A stretch of DNA of 64,000 nt from Euphorbia lathyris (lineage: Eukaryota > Streptophyta > Magnoliopsida > Malpighiales > Euphorbiaceae). Position 1 is the stretch's first letter; every line of letters starts with the position of its first letter. This document shows, in pieces, positions 11,331-22,249 of the stretch. The notes under the pieces are model-generated. The model ran no database searches, was not told where the DNA came from, and saw only the letters and a program-made list of their open reading frames with translations. A program made the translations under genes and the position numbers. Location of the stretch: the NCBI RefSeq assembly GCF_963576675.1, contig NC_088915.1, forward strand, positions 3,353,001 through 3,417,000, read 5' to 3'.

Positions 11331-11485
11331 GATAATATTAAACTTATCTATTTGAAAAAGAGTTTAGTTCAGGAGCTTCTGAGGATTCAGAAAATTTGAA
11401 GAAAAGATAGAGGAAGTATTGTAAGATTCAAATCTGACCCTTTGACTACCTCCAGAAAAACTCTCACATGCTTGCTCAAGTTATA
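11331..11485 (+). pseudogene. Plus-3-like exon, right hairpin arm
   Basis: This is the inverted partner of the left-arm exon. NIKLIYLKKSLVQELL is clear, then the frame shifts at GAGGATTCAG and a second time near the missing base in CCCTTTGACTACC. The exon ends CAAGTTATAG followed by GTATTT, a plausible splice donor that the left arm has lost. Confidence 0.55.
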
Positions 11486-11707
11486 GGTATTTATCTGCTA
11501 GATGTTTCCTATTTATAAATATGCATTAAGAAAGTGTCATTTTCTTTGGTACCAGTGGTTTTCACATCCGAACATGAACTATAATCACTTCTTTATATTA
11601 TTGTTTTTCATGGATTGATACTTACAATGTACCTATTTCGAAGACTTGTGACTATCTGTGCATCCCTGAACTAATAAAAGGAGTTTGTGAAGCTTCTATG
11701 ACAAGTA

Positions 11708-11968
11708 CTCCCTCTGTTCCAAAATACATGCCTTTTAAGGTTAATGCACACTAATTAAGAAATGCAATTACTTTTAAGTGAAAGACTTTGTTACCCTTAT
11801 ATTAATTGCATCTACTAGTAACTTTATCTATTCCCAAGGCAAAAAGTCAACTAAAATATGGGTATATTTGGTCAAAGCAAATTAATGTGCATAAATTGAA
11901 GCAAAATATCATGTATTGTGGAACAAAAAAAAATTCTCTAGAAAGACATGTATTGTGGAACGATGGAG
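11708..11968. mobile_element. Stowaway-type MITE
   Basis: The ends are CTCCCTCTGTTCCAAAATAC and the complement of its diverged partner (GTATTGTGGAACGATGGAG), flanked by TA on both sides (11,706-11,707 and 11,969-11,970). These are the termini and TA target duplication of Stowaway (Tc1/mariner-derived) MITEs. It is 261 bp and noncoding. It lies just outside the right arm of the hairpin and is absent from the related block at 53.7-56.4 kb, so it is younger than that duplication. Confidence 0.9.
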
Positions 11969-11971
11969 TAT

Positions 11972-12340
11972 AAGACTCTCAGAACTACCACTGGAAAGCC
12001 CGCCTGCTAGCTCATATAGAAAGTAATTTCCAAATAACATTAGTCCCTATGTGAATCTTTTCCTGACCAGCCAGAACCAACGGACTATGCATTTTAATTA
12101 TAGTCTTCTTTTTACACTTACAAAATAATTAATTGAATTTTACTATGACAATTAATTAAATTGAATTATAATTGGTTATAAACAAATAAAGTTTTCAAAC
12201 TAGAAATTCAATTGAATTGGAAGACTATTACTATTCCACAAAAATTATGATTATATTTATAATTACAGAGAATCTTTTTTGACAGTTAGAAAACAATTAG
12301 TAAGCCCCAAACCTCATTACCAGTAATTCATGGAATATAG
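11972..12340. other. AT-rich DNA with short inverted motifs
   Basis: No ORF. 12,120-12,230 is rich in AATTGAATT-type palindromic motifs that could be a decayed MITE. No termini are definable. Confidence 0.35.
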
Positions 12341-13110
12341 TGATGTTGTTCCTAGCATTCAACTAATATTAGATAAGCATATTTCCCAATAGCATAGATT
12401 AGGTGTATAATCTTCACAATTCTCATTGAACCCTAAAATTCAACAGATGAAAAGTCTAAAGATTTACCAGAAAGAATTATGCTTCTAAAATTCAATAGCT
12501 TTTAACTAGTTGCTCGGAAACAAAATATTTCCTGTAAAAAAAAAACAATTCATTATAGAATCAAAATCCAATGAGCAACAAATAGTAAATGCCAACAAAA
12601 AGTCAAAAATAACTTGGAATTGGCCAATTCAAATATAGTGCTTTGTGCTAATAATATTTTAGCAGATAAAGTCATGGAGTTTATTAATAGTCAAGATGAT
12701 TTTGCAGGGTTCATGAAGGCATTGTTGAATGCTCATTTAATTGGTTTTCATAGATTTGAGATCACAACAACTTTCCAGATTTGAGATCTATCGGGGGAGG
12801 TATCATTAGAATGCACACACATTTACAGAGAAGAGAAGAGAGGGACGGACAAAACCAAAGTTGTGAAGTAAGTAAAGTTATATAGGCGAGACCATTTGTG
12901 TGAGATATTTAATCAGTATCAAATAATAAGTTTCATACATTCCAACAACCCTCTAAATTTTTAAAAGTGCTAAATTACACTCTATTCTTATCTAATTACA
13001 TTCAATAACATTATATTCTTATCCAATGCCATTCAATAACCTTTATATTTGTCCAATTGTATAATCTCAAAAACTTCAACTATCCCCATGAAATCACAAG
13101 AGTTCATAAT
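12341..13110 (-). pseudogene. 5' region of the Plus-3/coiled-coil gene, copy C
   Basis: On the minus strand it has a TATA box (12,878-12,884), a leader with TCTTCTCTTCTCTGTAAATG, a 5' segment, an intron-like part and a TTTTTTTTTTACAG acceptor at about 12,533. It matches 53,700-54,330 (+) block by block. With the exons at 10.3-11.6 kb this makes one decayed gene of ~2.8 kb read right to left. Confidence 0.55.
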
Positions 13111-13329
13111 TATTTATATATTTGAAGTTTTTTTTTTACATGTGCCCGAGCATGTATCTAACTTTTTACATCCAAAAGATTCTATTCAGAAATAAGGGGT
13201 TATTGAATGCAATCAAACAAGAATAAGAGACCATTTAGAACTTTTGAAAGTGCGGGGGAGCTTAAAGGCAATCAAACAAGAATAAGAGAGTAAAATCGTC
13301 TCATAATTTTATTGGTAGATAATTTATTG

Positions 13330-16200
13330 GTGATGATCAAACAATTAAAAAAACGTATAATATAGTCATTACAAATGAAATTAATTATTACCAGAAAATA
13401 TCAAACAAGAATAAAGAAGAAGCATAAAAAGTGCATGAGTTGAATCAATCTGCCTAAAAGTAGGCAACTGAATTGAAGAAAAATAATAATACCATTTCAG
13501 AAATCAGACACCAACAACTTCCTGATCATTGCCAAACTAAAATGAACAATTGCTAATGCTTTATTAAGCTAAAAATTGTTACTCCTAAAATTGCAATGTA
13601 TGGATGTGGTGTATTTGCCAAAACCTACTAAACAAAATTTAAAGGCTTGTGAGACCCAACTCTATATATACTCTTTCAACTATTGGTAAGTTTTCCATGT
13701 GGGATAGGAAAAGAGCTCTTAAGAGCAAAGTCCCTAATAACAAATACACCCCCACCAATCAAATTCATTTTCTTAAAAACAAAGCCATTTTCTCACATTC
13801 AGATCAAGTGTCACAAGCTTAGTTTCATCATAAGAAATAACAAACAAGCTTGATTTGTGTCAAAAAAACATATCATAACAAAAGAAGCATAAACAAACTT
13901 GTGGTTTCAATTTCAAGTAATCATATCACCCTAACACATTAGATAGGTTATATAATGCACTCATAAACAAACACACCAGAGAGAAACATCTAATAAAAAA
14001 AATTAGCATATCAAGTTTAAGACAAACTTGTAGGGTTTCAAATAATCATATCATCATAGAACACATCAGATAGCTTATGTAAGCCACTCATAAGCAAAAC
14101 TCATTATATCTTCAGAATTGCCATTAAAACATAAAACCCAACAAAGAAAAAGTGCAAAGATTTACCATAAACAATTGTAAGCAGTAATTTGATTTGTTAA
14201 GCAAGATAGTTTCCTGCAAAAAAAAAGACATGATCAAAATACATATGGATTAGTGAGCAACAAAAAACAAAAACACATAAAGAAGTTACAATTGCTCAAT
14301 TCACCTGTAAACAAACACAACCCTTTTTTGCTAATAATATTTTAGCATATATAGTTATGGAGGTTATTAATCCGGAAGATGATTTTGTAGGGTTCATAAC
14401 CATCACTTGATGCTCCTCCCTTCTTTCTTGAGGAAGGGTTTCTACCGAATTAAGCTTGATTCTCATGAACGAGCAGTTAGAGATGAGATCCTAAAAGCAT
14501 TATTGAATGCTAACTTGATAGAGAAGATAAACCCTAATTCTAACCATTGATTTCTATAGATTTGATTACGCCACTTTCTGGAGAAGATATAAGGGTTATC
14601 TGCTATTCAGATCTCAAAGAGGAGATACCTATGAACATTGGGTAACCCTAATTTCTATTCGGCCATTGAGAAGAGCAATGGTGTAAGTCCAGTTATATAG
14701 ATGATGTCATCCCTTACTTTCAAACCTCACATACTCACTAAAGTTTTAAAGTTCTAAATTACACCCTTTATTTTTGTCTAATTATCTTTAATAACCTCCT
14801 ATTTTTGTCCAATTGCATTTAATAACTTCTATCTTTATATAATTAAATTCGAAAGCCTCAAAACTTCAATGGTTCTCTAAATTTTTAAAAGTTCATAAGT
14901 ATTTACCTATAATTTATTTTATTTTTTTACATGTGACACATGGTGTATCTCACTGCAAGAGTTTGGGACAAATATTAGTCTTTAATTTAACCCTGATATT
15001 TTTAAGTGTAGTGTTGATTTAACCTTAACGTACAAAATGGTGCAAATTTAATATTTCCAAGTAAGATCAATTTTATTCCTACGTTATCGAAAATTAGAAA
15101 AACATGTTTTATTAGTATTTTACTACCACTTTAGGTTATTAGTTTATTACTAAAAAACATTGTAAAAATTCTGCTAAAATGATAAAAACTAAATCCGATA
15201 CATATAAATTAATCACAATTTTTTTTATCAAATTGTGTAAAATATTACAGTGTTATTAATATAGTTATAAACAACAATTAAAAAATATATGAGACAGCTT
15301 CGATTTATTGACAAACTTATTTGGAAGATATGATGTGACAATTAAATAACAGTAAACCAATCTTTTTAAATTTTCAACAGCGCTTGGCTAAAATTGGTCT
15401 TGCTTGAAAAAATTAGGATTTAATTTGCATCACTTCATATGTTAGGGGCTAAATATGCACTTTGATTGAAGCGTTATGGTTAAATTTGACCCTTATCCCA
15501 ATAAAAAAATGTACAAAAACTAACAACATAAATATCACATGTTGCAATTATTGAGTTTGTATTGTGATCATGTCGTGTCAATTTCGAATTAGTGTCGAAA
15601 TGATTAAACCGTAGTCCAACCCAAAAAATTTGATATCAATCTTGTATTAACCTAATCGGGATAGTATCGATTAGGTGTGGTGTTGTCGAGTCATATATAA
15701 TTTTAATTTGGATCAAATTTATTTTTAGGAAAATCTCACTTTTAATCTTCAGGTTATTGGGATTCTCCTTCTCATTTTATAAAATGACTTAATTTTTATC
15801 CTTGCGGTAAAATATTGGTTCAATTTTATCATTTTCTAATAAATTTCGTGGACACGTTTTATTCGAAATTATTTTGAAAATGATAAAATTAAATCAAATT
15901 TTCTATTATCAAAATAAAAATCACAAAAAATTTATGAATGGACAAAATTAACTTGTTTTATAAGATAAGGACAAAATCATTATTTTTTTCAACGACTTTG
16001 TAACGAGTTAGGCTTATAAGTACTTAATTGAGAAAAATAATGGATTAAACAAAATAAAATCACATAATATGCATACTATGTTTTGCTCGGTTTTTGAAAG
16101 GATATTGCAATTAAAAAAGTTATTAAAATTTATTAATTATAAGATTAAGTAGATTGATTTGTCTGAAACTAAATCTAAAAATAAGTTTTCTTTGGTGTTG
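13330..16200 (-). repeat. promoter-bearing repeat unit U-a
   Basis: Body 13,330-14,340; leader and promoter 14,340-14,760 with TTATATA at 14,693-14,699 and TGATGTCA at 14,702-14,709; upstream part to 16,200. The body carries the small TIR MITE at 13,606-13,754. The upstream part carries the foldback MITE at 14,965-15,499 and a second foldback at ~15,775-15,970. The unit's 3' ORF segment is missing: the body stops at the gene block to the left. Confidence 0.7.
13606..13754. mobile_element. small TIR MITE in U-a
   Basis: About 149 bp with ends TGTGGTGTATTTG and CAAATACACCCCCACC, homologous to 2537-2689. It interrupts body sequence that is continuous in the other units (19,600-19,640; 41,950-41,990), accompanied by a short local deletion. 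Confidence 0.65.
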
Positions 16201-16568
16201 TCAGTATCCCATTGTTTCTAGAAGAACAGTTTGATTGAGTCCCACCCGTGGAAAGCTAGAGTTAAGAAAGGGTGGAGCCAGTGGCAGGAAAAAAACATAT
16301 CTTATCCCTAATTTTCTTTAATCTGGCAACGAAGTTATACGGAAGCTTAAACTACTCTTAGTTGTCTAGTAATGGAATTCGAGGGCAAATCCAAATATGA
16401 GAAACTCCAAATAATCATTTGGAATTGGAAATTGAACATCACTGGGTGCACATGTCTAGAACACATATTCATTTACTAATTTAGAACAAAATTAGTTTCA
16501 TTGCATCAAACTCTAACTTTAAAACACAAAAACCATTCCACTAATTATATCAAAGCAATGAGCAATGC

Positions 16569-16829
16569 TTACATAATCTCCTCTCTAACTTGTAGAGTTT
16601 GATAAATTTCCGACGAGGAATATGAACTAGGAATGAAGAAACCAAGCTTAACTCGGTAGGAACACTTCCTCAAAAATGTAAGGAGGACCATAGAGTGATG
16701 GTCATGAACCCATACAAAATCATCTTCAAGATTAATAACCTTCATAACCCTATGTGCAAAAAATTTATTAGAAGAAACATATGCTTGCCACAACAACTTG
16801 TCAAAGCCATCATCCTTGTCAAGGCACAT
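16569..16829 (-). CDS. conserved 86-codon ORF of the repeat unit, copy 1
   Basis: MCLDKDDGFDKLLWQAYVSS is followed by KFFAHRVMKVINLEDDFVWV, then HDHHSMVLLTFLRKCSYRV and a Ser-rich end. The same frame, with the same length and no indel or stop, is at 22,611-22,871 and 45,022-45,282. No domain, signal peptide or membrane segment is recognised. An upstream 79-codon frame (16,742-16,981, CCKKKLMSSSF) overlaps in another phase. It may be a host exon fragment carried by the repeat. Whether it is translated is unknown. Confidence 0.4.
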   Translation of the reverse strand: MCLDKDDGFDKLLWQAYVSSNKFFAHRVMKVINLEDDFVWVHDHHSMVLLTFLRKCSYRVKLGFFIPSSYSSSEIYQTLQVREEIM

Positions 16830-17146
16830 AGTGATTGGACATTAAAGCTGGATGACATCAATTTCTTCTTGCAGCAACCAGATGATGGAGCATCTGAATC
16901 TCCATTGCTGCATCCATCTTTTTTAGAAAAAAATCTTTGAGCAATCATCGCCATCTGAATCTCCTTGCTTTGGATTTCCATTAACTACAGACAGGATACA
17001 AAAACAAGGATCACGATCTAAAAGAAGGATACGGTTTTAATTATAATAAAACAAATGGATAATCTAAGACATCCATATAAAGGCATTTGCTTTTAAGAAA
17101 TGCCCTCAACCGAGTTAGATTTCATCATGTACGGGAACATATCAAC

Positions 17147-17401
17147 TGTTGGGATTTTTGAGAAGAATACAGAAGAAATAAGAAAATGGTGCTAACAATT
17201 TTATTCAATTTTGTCAAAGTTCTGCACAAAATGAAAGATACAGACTTGTTCCTTTTTATAGGCTTACAATGCAATAAATAAAACTGATTTTTAAGGAACA
17301 ATAAAATCCCTATTATTTATCCCACTAATAAGTTAAAGACCTAGTAAACTAGACTAATTCAAAAAATAAACTTTGAATTAAATACCAAAAAAATCTCAAC
17401 A
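17147..17401 (-). repeat. 3' LTR of the gag-only copia
   Basis: 255 bp. It differs from the partner LTR by a ~9 bp insertion (ATACAGAAG) near its outer end and a few substitutions, which suggests a fairly recent insertion. Confidence 0.92.
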
Positions 17402-17564
17402 TTCCCTCCTGATTCGAAGTTTTTTTTTTACATATGATGTACTTCCCATCATCGTCTTTTAATCGGAGCACTTCTCCCCGCAAATTGCTTCTCGGTGCAC
17501 TTCTCACCGCTTCTGGGGTGCACTTCTCACCCATCTTCAATTATTGGAGCACTTCTCTCCAATA

Positions 17565-18410
17565 TTAAAATGCTAATTCTTCATCAAAATCATATGCCAA
17601 ATTGGCATGTTCTTCTGTTTTATTATTTCTGCAATTCCTTCGAATATGCCCAAATTTCTTGCATTTGAAACACTGAAGCTTACCCTTGTGCCAGCAGTCT
17701 TTTTCTTCATGGCCATGTTTTTCACAATGACCACATTGAGGAATTTTCATTTTTCCTTTTGAAATTTTGGCAAAAAAAGCTTCTTCAACCACTTTTTCAT
17801 TTTCTCCATTTCTCATTGACCTTCTTTGTTCTTGAGCGCAGAATTAATTAATTCGGATAAAGATAATTTACTTATGTCTCTTGAATCTTCAAGAGATGAC
17901 AGTTTTGGCTCAAATCTTTCAGACAAGCTCACAAATAATTTTTCTACAATTCTACTGTCTGGTAGATCTTCTCCTATCAGCCAAATCTTGTTCACCACCG
18001 CCATCAATTTGTCATAATACTTATGAATGACTCTTTTTCTTTCATACTAAGAGTCTCGAAATCCCTTTTGAGATTCAAGACCTGCATCCTCTGTGTTCTT
18101 TTAACTTATCCCAAGCCTCTTTTCTTGTTTCACAAATCATGATTCTTGTGAAAATTGATTCAGTAGCATGAATTATTGATAAAGCTCTTGGAGCCTTTGT
18201 TAATTCATCTTCATGAGCTTTGATTTGATTTAGTGTTGGATTGTTTCCAATGGGTGGAATTTCCCTCTCAGATTCAACCCACTGCCATAAACCCAATCCT
18301 CTCAGATGAGCTTTCATTTTGACAGCCCAAATTTGATAATTTTCGCCATTAAAAATTGGAGGAGAAAGAATTGATTGGTGATTGGAAGCCATGGTTGGGT
18401 TTTCTTTCAA
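17565..18410 (-). pseudogene. gag: copia gag with two zinc knuckles, frameshifted
   Basis: Three adjoining frames form one gag. 18,410-18,075 has the DUF4219/UBN2 start (PPIFNGENYQIWAVKMKAHL, then WDKLKE). 18,007-17,813 has the middle helices (PDSRIVEKLFVSLSERFEPK, SLEDSRDISKLSLSELIN). 17,816-17,565 has CGHCEKHGHEEKDC and CFKCKKFGHIRRNC, two CX2CX4HX4C knuckles that bind genomic RNA. At least two frameshifts (about 18,080 and 17,815) separate them. Met-Ala-Ser-Asn at 18,392 is the likely original start. Confidence 0.88.
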
Positions 18411-18465
18411 AAAAAAGAAAAAAAACTCACAGATCCTTGAAGATCACTAAGGCTCTGATACCAAT

Positions 18466-18711
18466 TGTTGGGATTTTTGAGAAGAAAATAAGAAAATAGT
18501 GCTAACAATTTTATTCAATTTTGTCAAAGTTCTGCACAAAATGAAAGATACAGACTTGTTCCTTTTTATAGGCTTACAATGCAATAAATAAAACAGATTT
18601 TTAAGGAACAATAAAATCCCTATTATTTATCCCACTAATAAGTTAAAGACCTAGTAAAATAGACTAATTCAAAAAACAAACTTTGAATTAAATACCAAAA
18701 AAATCTCAACA
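18466..18711 (-). repeat. 5' LTR of the gag-only copia
   Basis: 246 bp, adjacent to the tRNA-iMet primer site at 18,452-18,465 on the minus strand. Confidence 0.92.
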
Positions 18712-21700
18712 TCAACTTCAACCAACATCAGTCTCAAACTTTTTCAAATTAACCAAAAAAGGTCTCCAGTTCAGGGCTATAACATATAGATCAAAGATGA
18801 AACAACCATAAAAACAGAATTAATTTCTTCATCTGTTTTATAATTAATTAATTCATTATTATCTTCATCTTGTCTCAATGGAATCTAAAATATTCTAACA
18901 AGAATTCCTTTCTCTTTCTCTGATGAATCACTGATTATTGCGCATAAGTTTTCCTAAATCAGAATTAATTAAGCATCTAAAAAGCCATGTAAGAATTGAA
19001 TTCCTAACATGGCTCAAATCATCCTTCCATTTCCTGTACAGACGGAGACATTTTTTTTTCCAGCAAGTTACATTTTTATATACTATGTTGAACTCTTCTT
19101 CCTTAGCTTTTCAGCATTTTGTTTCAAATTCAGTTTCAGTGCAACATAACACATATATAATCCTCAAAAATGCTCATCTCATAATTCACTCTCTTTACTT
19201 GGACACAATGGAAATAGATTAAGATGTTCAATGGATTTAAATTCATTCGGTGTTGATCAAACAATTAAAATACCCATATAATATAGTCATTACAAATGCA
19301 ATGAATTATTACCAGAAAATACCAAACAAGAATACCGGAGAAGCATAAAAAGTACATGAGCTGAATCAATCGGCCTAAAAGTAGGCAACTAAATTGAAGC
19401 AAAACAATAATACTATTTCAGAAAATCAGACCCCAACAACTTCGTGATCATTTGTTACAAACAACAAATTAGTATTTTGAGAGAAATATCTAGCATTGCC
19501 AAACTAAAATGAACAATTGCTAATATTTTACTAAATGAACAAACACTGATTTGGATTCTGCAATTTTCTCCATTGCAAATTAAGCTAAAAATGGTTACTC
19601 CCAAAGCCGCAATGGAAATGAATGAAATTACAACAAAGATAATTGTCTGATGAAATTTAGATAATATTCAAATCAAGCATCACCAGCATAGTCTCATCAT
19701 ATACCAAACAATCTTGATTTGTATAAAAAAACTTATCATAACAAAAAAAGCATAAACAAACTTGTGGTTTCAATTTCAAGTAATCATATCATACTGACAC
19801 ATCAAATAGCTAGGTTATATAGAAAAACACACCAAAGAGCAACATCTAATAACAAAAATTAGCATATCCAGTTTAAAACAAACACATAGGGTTTTAAATA
19901 ATCATATCATATCATCATAGAACACATCAGATAGCTTATGTAAGCCACGTATAAGCAAACACATTTAACAATAGATCTATTGAAATCACAATTACAATCC
20001 TCAAATTCTCACCTTTTGGCATAATCATTTTAAAAAAACCACTATAGTAAACAAGTAATTAAAGAAAGATTAATAATGATACACCATTTGTAAACACATA
20101 TAATAAGATAGGGTAGCGGCAAAACTCATTATATCTTCAGAATTGTCATTAAAACATAAAACCCAACAAAGAAAAAGTGCAAAGATTTACCATAAACAAT
20201 TGTAAGCAGTAATTTGATTTGTTAAGCAAGATAGTTTCCTGCAAAAAAAGAAAAAAAGACAGGTTCAAAATACATATGGATTGGTGAGCAACAAAAAACA
20301 AAAACACATAAAGAAGTTACAATTGCTCAATTCACCTGTAAACAAACACAACCCTTTTTTGCTAATAATATTTTAGCAGATAAAGTTATGGAGGTTATTA
20401 ATCAGGAAGATGATTTTGTAGGGTTCATAACCATCACTTGATGCTCCTCCCTTCTTTCTTGAGGAAGGGTTTCTACCAAATTAAGCTTGATTCTCATTGG
20501 AAATTTACCCGATGAACGAGTAGTTAGAGATGAGATCCTAAAAGCATTGTTGAATGCTAACTTCATAGAGAAGATAAACCCTAATTCTAACCATTGATTT
20601 CTATAGATTTGATTACGCTACTTTCTGGAGAAGATAAACCCTAATCCTAACCATGTCCATAATTGATATAAGGGCGATATGCTATTCAGATCTCAAAGAT
20701 GAGATATCTATGAACATTGGGTAACCCTAATTGCTATTCCACGATTGAGAAGAGCAAAGGTGTAAGTCCAGTTATATAGGTGAGGTCATCCCTTACTCTC
20801 AAACCTCACCTACTCCTTAAAGTTTTAAAGTTCTAAATTACACCCTCTATTTTTGTCTTATTATCTTTAATAACCTCCTATTTTAGTCCAATTGCATTTA
20901 ATAACTTCTATCTTTATATTATTAAATTCGAAAGCCTCAAAACTTCAATTGTTCTCTAAATTTTTAAAAGTTCATAAGTATTTACCTATAATTTATTTTA
21001 TATTTTTTTACATGTGACACAGGGTGTCTCTCACTGCAAGAGTTTGGGCCAAATATTAGTCTTTAATTTAACCCAAATATTTTTAAGTGTAGTGTTGATT
21101 TAACCTTAACGTACAAAATGGTGCAAATTTAAGTATAATATTTCCAAGTAAGATCAATTTTAGTCCTACGTTATCGAAAATTAGAAAAAACATGTTTTAT
21201 TAGTATTTTACTACCACTTTAAATTATTAGTTTATTACTAAAAAACATTGTAAAAATTCTGCTAAAATGCTAAAAACTAAATCTGTTACATATAAATTAA
21301 TCACAACTTTTTTTTATCAAATTGTGTAAAATATTACAGTGTTATTAATATAGTTATAAACAACAATTAAAAAATATATAAAATTGCTTCGATTTATTGA
21401 CAAACTTATTTGGAAGATACAATGTGACAATTAAATAACAGTAAACCAATCTTTTTAAATTTTCAACAGTGTTTTGCTAAAATTGGTCTTGCTTGAAAAA
21501 ATTAGGATTTAATTTGCATCACTTCATATGTTAGGGGCTAAATATGCACTTCGATTGAAGCGTTATGGTTAAATTTGACCCTTATCCCAATACAAAATGT
21601 ACAAAAACTTACAACATAAATATCACATGTTGCAATTATTGAGTTTGTATTGTGATCATGTCGTGTCAATTTTGAATTAGTGTCAAAATGATTAAACCGT

Positions 21701-22249
21701 AGTCCAACCCAAAAAATTTGATATCAATCTCGTATTAACCAAATCGGGATAGTATCGATTACGTGTGGTGTTGTCGAGTCATATTTAATTTTAATTTGGA
21801 TCAAGTTTATTTTTAGGAAAACCTCACTTTTAATCTTCAGGTTATTGGGATTCTCCATCTCATTTTATAAAATGACTTAATTTTTATCCTTGCCGTAAAA
21901 TATTGGTTCAATTTTATCATTTTCTAATAAATTCTGTGGACACGTTTTATTCGAAATTATTTTAAAAATGATAAAATTAAATCAAATTTTCTATTATCAA
22001 AATAAAAATCACAAAAAATTATGAATGGACAAAATTAACTTGTTTTATAAGATAAGGACAAAATCGTTATTTTTTTCAACGACTTTGGAAGGAGTTAGGC
22101 TTATAAGTACTTAATTGAGAAAAATAATAGATTAAACAAAATAAAATCATATGATATGCATACTATGTTTGTGCTCGGTTTTTGAAAGGATATTGCAATT
22201 AAAAAAGTTATTAAAATTTATTAATTATAAGATTAAGTAGATTGATTTG

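Larger units (their letters stand above)
10816..11610. repeat. ~790 bp near-perfect hairpin
   Basis: The left arm (10,816-11,210) and right arm (11,224-11,610) are inverted copies, about 90% identical by eye, separated by only ~13 bases. The centre reads TCTTTATTTGTTG / loop / CAAATAAAGA. Each arm holds a Plus-3-like exon fragment and its flanking intron. A transcript from either strand would fold into a very long duplex. A shortened copy lies at 54,525-54,970, with most of the central part deleted. Confidence 0.85.
17147..18711 (-). mobile_element. complete gag-only Ty1/copia element (TR-GAG-like)
   Basis: Direct LTRs at 17,147-17,401 (255 bp) and 18,466-18,711 (246 bp) begin TGTTGGGATT and end ATCTCAACA. 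The target duplication is TCAAC (17,142-17,146 and 18,712-18,716). A primer site (minus strand TTGGTATCAGAGCC) adjoins the right LTR and a purine tract (CAGGAGGGAA) adjoins the left. The internal 1,064 bp encodes gag only, with no protease, integrase or RT. The empty site is preserved in the unit at 45,760-45,790. It would need proteins in trans from an autonomous relative. Confidence 0.93.
16200..20830 (-). repeat. promoter-bearing repeat unit U-b, with nested copia
   Basis: Read from the promoter (TTATATA 20,772-20,778) leftwards: leader 20,340-20,770, body 18,717-20,340, a gag-only copia element at 17,147-18,711, then the small ORF at 16,569-16,829 and a tail to 16,200. The upstream AT-rich part with a foldback MITE (21,046-21,588) continues to 22,240. 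This is the most complete unit that still has both ends. Confidence 0.7.
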
